Positions 1 through 9,100 of a DNA stretch of 64,000 nucleotides are shown one piece after another. The notes beneath the pieces are model-generated. The model was not told the DNA's origin, searched no databases, and saw only the letters and a list, made by a program, of their open reading frames with translations. Both the position numbers and the translations under genes were made by a program. Source of the DNA: Symbiodinium natans (lineage: Eukaryota > Sar > Dinophyceae > Suessiales > Symbiodiniaceae); the NCBI GenBank assembly GCA_905221605.1, contig CAJNDS010002490.1:1219603-1283602 (forward strand), in the 5' to 3' direction. The first letter of the stretch is position 1. Every line of letters begins with the position of its first letter.

Positions 1-179
1 CACTGGCTGAGCTGTGTCGAACCTTCAAGTCCTGAACACCCACACATGAACCTGTTCAGGGCCGGTTGAGGTAGAATAAACTATCTACCATCATTGAAAA
101 AGAGACATGCACCTCAAATCAGTGTCATGTTATAGCCCCTTGTTAAGAGGTATAGGTTAATCGGTAGTGCTTAGGGCTT
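1..179. other. Host flank left of the retrotransposon
   Basis: Short host sequence before the element. It has no recognisable gene. Its right end contains telomere-like text (TTAGGG) just before the insertion point, matching the CCCTAAA-rich text that resumes on the other side of the element, so both flanks belong to the same repeat-rich host environment. Confidence 0.6.
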
Positions 180-184
180 CCTTA
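180..184. repeat. Target-site duplication, left copy (CCTTA)
   Basis: The five bases CCTTA directly precede the TG that opens the left LTR. The same five bases directly follow the CA that closes the right LTR. A 5-bp duplication is the usual footprint of a Ty1/copia-class integrase and fixes the element ends to the base. Confidence 0.95.
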
Positions 185-872
185 TGTTTAGCACAAAGAG
201 GTCAGGTCAATTCCATGGGGTGCTGTTTAGATGTACATGTAACTTTTGGGTTTGGGCCTGGGATAGAAGCCGACTTCTTCGTGGACAAGCCGGAATAGAG
301 GACGAGACTTTGTGTCCGTTCGCAGCTGTAAGCTGCTCAAGAAGGGCCCTTCTTAGTACTGTAGCAGCCTGTATTGTACAGTTTTCGCCCCCGTGGATAG
401 TGTTCCTGTACGTCGTGGACCTGATTGGCCAACTCGCATCCGGAGGAAAGAGGAGCCAAATGGGTCGGGCGTTGACGAGGAATAGATCCTTTTCCCTAAC
501 CTCGGGATAGTTATCTGTTCTCTTTACAACTCATAGCCGGAGGCCGGAGGATACTGAGGGCAGGTGGCTGTTCAGGTGAATATCGGGATAGGTGTACAAC
601 ACGCAGCCGGACGGCTAGTGGATACATCTAGAGCGATAGGTTACCACCCCCTGGAGATAGCAACTCTGGGGATCCTTCCGATAGTTAACGTCGGGAGTGG
701 CTCGGAACGATTGGCTAGCTACCTTGAGTTCCCCGTTGACAGGGATACTGTTACTTCTGGTGCAACATTACAACCTACAACTGTAAATATACAACTTCTT
801 TCTCCTCGTGTGGCCTGAGCTAGTTACTGGAACGGGTTGCGCAAGTTTTCATTGGTTTGGACACTTCGCACA
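185..872 (+). repeat. 5' LTR
   Basis: 688 nt, begins TGTTTAGC and ends CGCACA. It matches the repeat at 38076-38763 with about two substitutions by eye and no length change. It contains no clear TATA box apart from a weak AT-rich stretch (GTAAATATA) near its 3' end. About ten ATAG tetramers occur in it, as densely as in the coding parts. Short ORFs inside it are not convincing genes. Confidence 0.97.
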
Positions 873-886
873 GGTTAAGAGCCTTG
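873..886 (+). promoter_or_regulatory. Primer-binding site, tRNA-Lys(CUU) anticodon arm
   Basis: The 14 bases GGTTAAGAGCCTTG abut the 5' LTR. Their complement is CAAGGCTCTTAACC, which from memory is the anticodon stem-loop of plant-type tRNA-Lys(CUU): stem CAAGG, loop CTCTTAA. There is no TGG matching a tRNA CCA end. Drosophila copia and yeast Ty5 are known to prime from the anticodon region of an initiator-Met tRNA fragment, so the half-tRNA mode is established for the family. The use of a lysine tRNA here is my inference. Confidence 0.75.
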
Positions 887-995
887 TTGCTTGGCCTGGA
901 CGAGCTGTTCGAGAAGTTTTCTTGGTATAGCGAAGAGGTACCACTTGCATAGCGAAGTTTTCCGCATTTGTCACTTGTGTTCGTTGACTGCAGCA

Positions 996-3900
996 ATGTC
1001 CACACGTGATAGCATTGGGAGCAGTGAGTCTAGCGATAGTGATGTGTTGGGAGTAGGGAATAGATTTCTCGAGGACCAGGTCACTGCGGTCAATCAGGAC
1101 GTGGCGGCTACCGATAGTCATGTGAGAAGCATAGCCGACGCCGAGAACGTGAACTTCATCGACGACGGACGGAATAGTGGAAGGACGGGAATGGAGATGG
1201 ATAGCAGTGATAATAGAGATCGCCTCGGCCTCAGTTTCTCAGGACCGCTTACTGTAGACATCAGGTCGAGTGCTGCGAATAATATATTAGTGTCAGGACC
1301 ACCCCCAGGACTGACGGATAGAAACTTGGAGATCGTGGCGGCGATGGATAGTGTGGGGAGGTCGGGAGGACTGGGCTATGCCGGAATAGCGGACACGTCG
1401 GGCACTCAGGGGAGGGACGCAGACGAAGGATTGCAGGAGTTGCTCGCAATCCCGTCGATAGCAGATAGAGGGGATGCCATAATGCAGCTCAGCATGCTTG
1501 CAAGCCGTCCTGTAGTGTTTGATCCAGTTATGGGAGCTACGGATTTGAATGAGTATAGGGCCGGAAGAGGTGGGATAGAAGCGGGAAACGCTAGGACTCC
1601 GACGCTTGCTATCGAGGATCTGGCTGGAATAGATGAAAGGATGGAAGAGGGACCGTTCGTCATCCCCTCCGAGCCTGTGTCCCACGGGACGAATTACGAG
1701 TCAACGGGAGGTGCCAAGGGAATCACTGGTTCCAGGTTAGAAATGGCGATCGAGGACAGAGTGGATAGTCTTGCAGTGTCATCATCGTCAGATCATGATA
1801 GGACGATCAGGAGGAATGATGATGGAATAGATGCGATGATGCCCAGTGGCGAGCTCGGTGCGGAGGGCGATCGAACAAGAAGTGCGGATAGCGGACATTG
1901 GATGGACAGAGGGAATGGAGATGATCTCGTTCCAGGAGTGTATTCGAATAGTGCGACCATGAGTGGGAATGTCGGTGCCGATCCTACAGACCTGGTGTTG
2001 ATAGCTAAGGGATCGTCAGCGGTAGCGCAGAACGTGGTCAGTGAGAGCGATGATAGAGCACTGTCTGTATTTTCATCTACAGGTCTCTCGGAGGCATCAC
2101 CAGGCGGGAACGTTGAAGCGTTGAAGGATGTGAGGATGGGTCAGACTACGACGATCGGAATAGAGTGGGGATCCCATGGAATCCGGAGTACGCTCGAGGA
2201 AACGGGGGTCATCACTGACATGGACTTTGCGAAGTTCTTCACAGATCAGGGGCCAGGAGAGCCTGGATCAACGCCCATGACGATGCAATCGGATTCGCAG
2301 GAACGGTGGAACGCTGGGATATATGGTGCCGAGATCGCAGGGGTAGAGAAAGACAGGTCACGAAAGATGTCGATGGGGTCGGATAGTGGGCACTCAGGTG
2401 GTCGATCTACATCATTGAAGAGGGATAGCCCGGGTGGATCGGAAAGTGGAGTTGGTACCACCAGCAAGATAGGCAAGATGGATGAGGGACTGCGTAAGCA
2501 ACGAGCGGAGCAGGCCGTTAAGGAGATGAACCAGATAGCCGAGAGCGTCCCCGCAGCGAAGAAGTCGAAGTCGACAGAAATTGGGGGACCGATCCATCAG
2601 GCAGGAATGATCACCCCGGATCAGGGTAGCGAAGGATGGGGCAATCGATCCCCGGCTCCACGATCTCCTGGGATAGGTGGGCAGTACGAGCATTTCGGGA
2701 TCGATACTCCTCCTGAAGGACGAGGCAGGAACGACGAGATGAGGGCAACATCATCCCCACCCAGGCGGGCAAAGATGAGAGCTCCTGCTGATCCGGACAA
2801 GTCGTCGTTGGGAGAGATAGATGGCAGGATAGATGACTTGCAGACGGTGGTTGTGGACACGCAGACCGACGTAGCCAAGCTTAAGGTGGCAAGCGAATGT
2901 GCAAGTGCAATTGCTAATAGCTCAGCGGAAAAGGCGGACGTCGTGAGCAAGGAGGTGAAGCACTGGAAAGGTTGGATAGAATCGCAGCAGATAGATACCA
3001 AGACAACACTGTCGCAGGAGCTGAAAGAGATGAGTCGGATCATGGACGGGAGCGTCAGCGAGGATAGGATGGATGATGCAATGGCTCCGCAACTGACCGA
3101 GGGAGCAATGCAGCTCGCGCGGAGAATGAGACGGCAGGTTGAAAACGTGAAGGTGCTCAAGACCTCTGTTACGACTAGATTGAAGGGAGTGGAGGAGCGA
3201 TTGTCCACAGCGGAGCATTCAGCGGACATAGCCAAACAGAGTACCGGGACGAAGATCACCACGTTAGAAACAGGATTGAACGAGGTGAGACGTGGCATAG
3301 GTGTAGTCTTCTCGAGCATGCAAATGCGACACGAGAATGGAACATGGAAGAACGAGAGACTGGATAAAGTAGAGACGGTTTTGAATAGACAGTGGGACCA
3401 GATCAAAATAGCGGGCGAGGAACTAAGGAAGCTGAAGTCCAAGGGGAGCCAGAAAGCCGGAACAGATACGGCATCGTCGTCACATTGCAACAGCCAAGGA
3501 AAAAGTCCTGGATGCGGATGCAGAGAACCTGGCGAGGGTCACGGCACGTGCATAGATGGGGCAGTGCGGGGCGAAACCAAGAAGCTGAGTGAAGTGGTTC
3601 TGGCGCAGAAGGAACACATAATGACCGTCGCGAGAGAGGTGATAAAGAACCGCAAAAGCGTGGCTGAGATTGTGGCGAACATGACAAAGGTTCACAAGAC
3701 TTGCGAGAATGTCGCTGCAAGGACCGATCGGATGGATGAGAAGAGAAACGGAGAACAGGCCTGGGTGAAGGATACCGTGCGAAAGATGGAAAAGACAATG
3801 GAATCAATGTCGAGCCGTATGATAGATGAGCAGAAGAGAGTCACCGGCGAATTTATCCTTGTCAATGCTCGAATTGATGAGAGCGCACGGAACGAAGGGG

Positions 3901-4655
3901 TAGGCAAGATGCGAGGAAACAGCGCGGAGATAGGAAAGCCACCGGCCATGTCACGCGGACGAGATAGTCACGGTGGGAGTGGGGGAGCCGACGGAAGAGC
4001 CAGGAGCGACAACGCCCGAGGGATAGAGGCTTCGAGGCCGGAGTTGGCAGGTCCTGTGGTAGATCGAAGGATTGAGAGTAGATGCATTGTGTTAGAACAG
4101 CAGGTGACCAAGATCACTAGTCAATTGCAGGGGTTGACCACTGTGAATGAGCGGATCGTGAGGGAGAACGCTAGCCTGCTCAGTGAGATAGAAAGCATGA
4201 AGGGGGAGAACAAAGGAGTGACAGAATCGGTAGCGCGGATGATCCGGGATAATAGAGATGAGGTATCTAAAATGAGAGCGGATCTCGATCTTCGTAGTAG
4301 AGAAATGATTGAACTCAAAGAGAAGAACGAACAGTTGGAGGCAACGGTACGAGAGTATGAGCGGAGACTGGAGCAGGTGAAACGAAACGATAGCATTAAA
4401 GCAGAGCTGGATAGCATGTGGAATAGAATCGGTGAGATCGCCAAGCAGAGCTCCGAGTACGCTATGCCGGCGCCGGCTGCGGGAGGTGCTTCGAACGCTG
4501 GCTCCGCAAGACCAAGTGCCGGTGCCACGCCTGCGCCAAGTTCGTTTGGGATAGAAGAGAGCATGGAAGAAAGGATAGACAAGGAGATGGAGGTCTGTTG
4601 GGGGAAGAGACTAGGATTAGAAGGTGCCCCGTATGTGTTAGACAAGCAGAAATGA
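996..4655 (+). CDS. Retrotransposon ORF1, long coiled-coil Gag-like protein
   Basis: First ATG of an open frame that begins soon after the primer site; about 1,219 residues. The N-terminal half is rich in Ser, Gly, Asp and Arg and looks disordered. Heptad-like stretches begin near residue 605 and again from about 1025 to 1170, so a coiled-coil rod is likely. No zinc knuckle, protease or enzyme motif is visible. Position between primer site and the CCCH-finger ORF suggests a structural Gag-type role, but I do not recognise the family. Its TGA overlaps the ATG of ORF2 (ATGA), and the two frames overlap for a longer stretch upstream of that ATG, an arrangement LTR elements use for recoding or reinitiation. 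Asp-Ser is written mostly as GAT-AGT/AGC, creating many ATAG tetramers. Confidence 0.7.
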   Translation: MSTRDSIGSSESSDSDVLGVGNRFLEDQVTAVNQDVAATDSHVRSIADAENVNFIDDGRNSGRTGMEMDSSDNRDRLGLSFSGPLTVDIRSSAANNILVSGPPPGLTDRNLEIVAAMDSVGRSGGLGYAGIADTSGTQGRDADEGLQELLAIPSIADRGDAIMQLSMLASRPVVFDPVMGATDLNEYRAGRGGIEAGNARTPTLAIEDLAGIDERMEEGPFVIPSEPVSHGTNYESTGGAKGITGSRLEMAIEDRVDSLAVSSSSDHDRTIRRNDDGIDAMMPSGELGAEGDRTRSADSGHWMDRGNGDDLVPGVYSNSATMSGNVGADPTDLVLIAKGSSAVAQNVVSESDDRALSVFSSTGLSEASPGGNVEALKDVRMGQTTTIGIEWGSHGIRSTLEETGVITDMDFAKFFTDQGPGEPGSTPMTMQSDSQERWNAGIYGAEIAGVEKDRSRKMSMGSDSGHSGGRSTSLKRDSPGGSESGVGTTSKIGKMDEGLRKQRAEQAVKEMNQIAESVPAAKKSKSTEIGGPIHQAGMITPDQGSEGWGNRSPAPRSPGIGGQYEHFGIDTPPEGRGRNDEMRATSSPPRRAKMRAPADPDKSSLGEIDGRIDDLQTVVVDTQTDVAKLKVASECASAIANSSAEKADVVSKEVKHWKGWIESQQIDTKTTLSQELKEMSRIMDGSVSEDRMDDAMAPQLTEGAMQLARRMRRQVENVKVLKTSVTTRLKGVEERLSTAEHSADIAKQSTGTKITTLETGLNEVRRGIGVVFSSMQMRHENGTWKNERLDKVETVLNRQWDQIKIAGEELRKLKSKGSQKAGTDTASSSHCNSQGKSPGCGCREPGEGHGTCIDGAVRGETKKLSEVVLAQKEHIMTVAREVIKNRKSVAEIVANMTKVHKTCENVAARTDRMDEKRNGEQAWVKDTVRKMEKTMESMSSRMIDEQKRVTGEFILVNARIDESARNEGVGKMRGNSAEIGKPPAMSRGRDSHGGSGGADGRARSDNARGIEASRPELAGPVVDRRIESRCIVLEQQVTKITSQLQGLTTVNERIVRENASLLSEIESMKGENKGVTESVARMIRDNRDEVSKMRADLDLRSREMIELKEKNEQLEATVREYERRLEQVKRNDSIKAELDSMWNRIGEIAKQSSEYAMPAPAAGGASNAGSARPSAGATPAPSSFGIEESMEERIDKEMEVCWGKRLGLEGAPYVLDKQK

Positions 4656-6097
4656 TGATTGCATGCCATGGCTGCGGAAGAGAAGTGTGTGGTAATTGTT
4701 ATGAGTACCATGATGACGTGTGCATGCTGTGTTCCACTGATAGAAGGGGATGCGATGCCGGAGGGTATGCAGGGACAGGACTTCCGAGGCCGCAGAGCGG
4801 ACGAGATCATGAGGGGGATGATGCCAGGTTCAGAAATCCGGTAGGCGGAGGGTATAACAAGTTCAAGGACACCAGAGGGATGGAGAAATGCAACGAGATA
4901 TCGATAGCGAAGGAGCCATCATCAGGGGAAGTAGGACTGTGGCTGGGCGATGTTGCACACACTGCGAAGGCTGCGTATCTGTATGACGGGGACTATGCAT
5001 ACACGCAGGTATTGAGGGTACGCGAAAGGAGCGAAGCGATGATAGACATGGAACTCAAGTATCCTGCGTTGGAGAACCAGCTTTTTAGCGGATTAAAGAG
5101 AGCAATAAAGTCAGAGTCATTGTCGGCGAAGGTGAAGATGGAGATGTACAAGACTCAGCAAGTGGGGGATGGAAAGCCGATGACGGCCATGAGATTGCTT
5201 ACGCTGATAGTAAAGCATGTTGAGATCCCGATTGCAAAAGAGAGTCAGGTGCTGTACGATGGCCTGAGTAGCACGAAGGTGATGAGTTTCCCGGGGAAGC
5301 CCGAAGAGGAGGCACTGGAGGAGTTCATGACTAGATGGGATCTAGCGCACACGAACCTTATAGGACTGCAAGGCAATACCTGGAGCGAGCAACAGCTGGG
5401 ATGGATGTTGCATTCGAAAGTGCAGAGAGTTCAGGTGCTGAACCACGATATTGAGGCATGGAGACTGCTTCCTGACGAGGCCAAGACTCATACCTGGTTG
5501 CGAAAGAGAATCAAGGATAGACTGGAGATGTGGAGAGCGGACAAGAACATAGACGAAGCATCAATGCGGGTGAGTCGACAGGCATTCACGAGTGGGTACG
5601 CTGCGATGCCGGCTCAGCAGGGATCATATAGAGCACCGGTGAATAGAAGAAGCGCATACGCCGATGATAGACCGAGGAGTTCATCGCCAGCAGGGGGAAA
5701 TAGCTACGGAAGAGGGATATCTGTGGGAAGAGGCAGGGACGGACTTTCGCAGGCGGGGAGAGCCGATGACCCGAAGAATAGATATGGATCCAAGTCGCCG
5801 TTTGGAAAAAGAGGGGTCTGCTACCCCTATACGCGTGGAACTTGCCCGATGACTGCGGCGGACTGCAAGCATTCGCACGATATTTATCTGTATAGTCAGG
5901 CGGAAGAGGTCCTCAAGAAGGCGGGATACTGCTTTGAGCATTTTCGGTACGGCAGCTGCAGAAACGACAAGTGTAAAATGCTCCATGAGGCTATCCCGAA
6001 TAGCATCAGGGAGGCTTTTGAAACGGTAGAGATAGAGCAGAAGGAGACGAGGCCATCGAGCCCACATGCTGACGGTGAAGGGCCAAGTTTTCGCTAG
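4652..6097 (+). CDS. Retrotransposon ORF2, Gag with two CCCH zinc fingers
   Basis: About 481 residues from the ATG that overlaps the ORF1 stop; the frame is also open some 50 nt upstream. The first 30 residues carry CHGC, CGNC and CMLC pairs, a RING- or ribbon-like zinc site. Residues about 110-300 are helical and resemble the capsid part of dinoflagellate copia Gags. A Ser/Arg/Gly-rich linker follows, then two CCCH fingers: C-x7-C-x6-C-x3-H at about 390-409 and C-x7-C-x4-C-x3-H at about 427-440. These would bind the genomic RNA in the particle, in place of the CCHC knuckle of most copia elements. ORF3 begins 51 nt downstream in another frame. Confidence 0.8.
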   Translation: MMIACHGCGREVCGNCYEYHDDVCMLCSTDRRGCDAGGYAGTGLPRPQSGRDHEGDDARFRNPVGGGYNKFKDTRGMEKCNEISIAKEPSSGEVGLWLGDVAHTAKAAYLYDGDYAYTQVLRVRERSEAMIDMELKYPALENQLFSGLKRAIKSESLSAKVKMEMYKTQQVGDGKPMTAMRLLTLIVKHVEIPIAKESQVLYDGLSSTKVMSFPGKPEEEALEEFMTRWDLAHTNLIGLQGNTWSEQQLGWMLHSKVQRVQVLNHDIEAWRLLPDEAKTHTWLRKRIKDRLEMWRADKNIDEASMRVSRQAFTSGYAAMPAQQGSYRAPVNRRSAYADDRPRSSSPAGGNSYGRGISVGRGRDGLSQAGRADDPKNRYGSKSPFGKRGVCYPYTRGTCPMTAADCKHSHDIYLYSQAEEVLKKAGYCFEHFRYGSCRNDKCKMLHEAIPNSIREAFETVEIEQKETRPSSPHADGEGPSFR

Positions 6098-6147
6098 GGG
6101 CGGGCCGAAACCCACAGGCCAGTGAGGATAGCCAGGTATATGCGGCC

Positions 6148-9100
6148 ATGCCTGTGGTACGACAAGGGGATGATGGCGCCGAAGGCACGCATAGGGGAAT
6201 ACTGGTGACAACGACAGGCAGGGAGCGAGTGAAGAAGGGTAATAGGCGAGTCAAGGGGTTGGGCTCCGAAGAGACGGGGATAGCAGGACTGGATATATGC
6301 TATTGGAAAGGACACACAGCTGATAAGATGGTACGAAAATGCAAAAACGTACACAAGAAGGGGTATGTACATGATGTGAAACGATATCCCGTGATTGAAG
6401 AGGCAAAGGCGAGGCTACGAGGAATATCCCTAGCCGAAGAGGTCGTGCTGGACATACTTGCCGGGGAGCAAGGCGAGGAAGGTAGGGATGCATCAAGACT
6501 GGCTGATAGGATAGTGGAGGAATGCAGGAGAATAGGTATAGTCGACGAGAGATTCCGCGTGGATAGTCGAGAGGTTAGTCAACCGGCGGCGTCTGCACAA
6601 CATTGCTTGCCCCCGGTAATGAGACGATGGATGATAGACTCGGGGTGCGCTATGGATCTAATAGCAGAAGCAGACCTCACCCAGGATGAAAAAGATATGG
6701 CCATTGAGGCGAAGAAAGTGAGGTTCAACACTGCCAACGGTAACACCACGTCAAAGCAAGAGATATGCATGGATATACAAGGGATGCCTGAGACGATGAG
6801 GATTAGAATGCTCGAGAGTACTCCCGCTGTTCTATCGATGGGGAGGAGATGTATGAAAATGGGATATTCATTTCATTGGCTGGCGGGTGCAAACCCCGTG
6901 TTCGTCAAGCCTGATTCGAGCTTGATAGTGCTAAAAGTCATCGGGGATATCCCATACATGGTGGATAGAATGTCAACGGTTGTTAACGAAAGTGAGCGTA
7001 ATGACTATCACATCTATCCTGCTATGCCAGCGCCTCTTGCGATTGAACTGCCCGTGCGAGGAAATTCCAGTCCGAGGAGGCTTGAAGAGAAACAGGATGA
7101 ATGTAGCCCCAAAAGCCTGGACTCGGACACGGATAGAGACACCGAGGAGGAACCGATAGGAAAGGCCACCAACGACGACGGGAGGCTACTAGACAAGTGG
7201 ATGTTAACGGGTAATAAAGCGGTGTGTTTCCACAACAAGCCAAGAACGAAGACCTGCGATCCATGGTTTGAAACACTGAAATTCCCAGAGATACATGCAC
7301 TTGTGCCGCGATTCGCCGAGAGATGTAGATCCAAACGTGTGTACAAAGATGGCAAAACCGTGGCGGAATGGATAGACTGGGTGGACAAGTGCAGTGAGGG
7401 AGAGAATAGAGACGCGGAAGAGGACTTATGGACAGGCAAGACCATGTTCAAGATAGAAGGGCTCACATTCGAAGGAGCGGATGCAGGAGAAGCGGTGCAG
7501 AGCGATAGCGCGAAGGTGAGAAAACATATCTTGAATAGAATGGCTGCGGATGAAGACGCGGGGCTAGATGACCTGACGATGATGCTGGACAAGAATATCG
7601 GTACCGGTGGCGAGGCAGAGACGCTAGTCGAGATAGCAAGGTGTTTATGGCCACTTGCTCCTCAAGAGATACTTGACGGCGGAAAGGCACATAAGCCCCA
7701 GGGAGAAACGAGACCTGAAATCATGAAGATAAGGAAAGCGATTGAAGGGAGCAGAAGGGTTATTGTGCACATTTGTTGTGGAAAGTCAAGGGGAAAGTTT
7801 GATGACATCGCAAGCGAACTGGGAATGAGTGTGATAGATATCGATATGGAGGAAGACGTGCTGCGATCTGATACATGGTGGTGGCTAGTGAAGCTGGCCA
7901 CGACCAATTTGGTTTTTTGCTGGCTAGCCGGACCGCCTTGCAGAACGAGGTCCGTGATGAGATACAGAAGGCCTGGTCCGATTCCGCTTAGGTCGAGGAA
8001 CGGACCGGAGAGGTGGGGATACTCATTTATCAGTTGGGCACAGAAGCAGGAATGCCGGGACGACGATATCATCATACTGCGCGTGTGCATGCTTGTGGTG
8101 ATAGGAAAGGCACGTCACCGACGATTGAGAGCCCCAACGATGTGTCTCATTGAGCAGCCCCAGGACCCCGAGACGTATTGGGATGATACGCCAGAGGGGG
8201 GATACGCATCATTGTGGGCGACAGAAGAATGGGATAGGACGAGTGCCATCCTAGGAACGAAGCTGTTCAGTTTTGATCAGGGACCGATGGGACACTCTAG
8301 GAAAAAGCCGACAACGATAGCGACTGACGCAGAATTGATAGGATGGGCGGTCAATCTTAGAGGACCAGGGACTGGAGCGGCGAATGATAGCAGTAATAGA
8401 AGCAAGGGCGAGATGAGCGAATCGCAGAACTGGGCGGAGTGGGCACCGGGATTAGTGCGAGCCATTAAGGAGACTATGCGTAAGCACCACCGAGTATCAT
8501 CAGTGGCCGAAAAGGGGATGGACGAGAGGAATAGGGAGACAACGATAGAACAAGATGATAGTGATGGTCGACTGAGAACGACGTTCTACTGCGCCGCGTG
8601 TAAGGCTGATTCATCCGGGGTATGCGGGTTTTGTGAAAGAGCTTTAAGTCCTGAGCAGATTGAGGCGGGACAAAGCGCACGCAATATGACGGATGTGGAG
8701 TTTCAGCTCGTCCGCGGAATGAAGAAGAATCCGGATGACGACCTAAGGATCGCGGAGCAAGTCGTCGCTGTACCCGGCGAAGAAGAAAGCACCGAAAACG
8801 AAGGCGAATTGGATGTTGATATAGATTTGCCCGGAATAGCCGACGAAGAACAGGCCAGAAGAGGAGTGGGAGAGCCTCAGAAGGATGATAGCGCCGGTGG
8901 CATGGGAGAGGTGGAACAAACAGAGGCAGAAGTCGGACCTGCAGATCAAGTTCGAGTTGCGGATAGACTTGGCGAAGGGATAGGGTCGAGCAAAGCTGTG
9001 AGCATCCGGAGAGCAAGATACTCACCGGAGTATGCAAAATCGGCGGAACATTTGCTCACGCATCTCCCAAAGAACATGCACTGCGTTGCCTGTCGACAAG

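Noticed and set aside
185-820. Two plus-strand frames inside the LTR (108 and 84 codons)
   Set aside because: They recur in both LTRs only because the LTRs are identical; no start context, domain or homology.
2621-3490. Long minus-strand open frame of 289 codons, with many like it across the element
   Set aside because: It is the shadow of ORF1 codon structure on the other strand; composition is Ser/Leu-rich and no domain is seen. The same holds for the other antisense frames between 1 and 37 kb.
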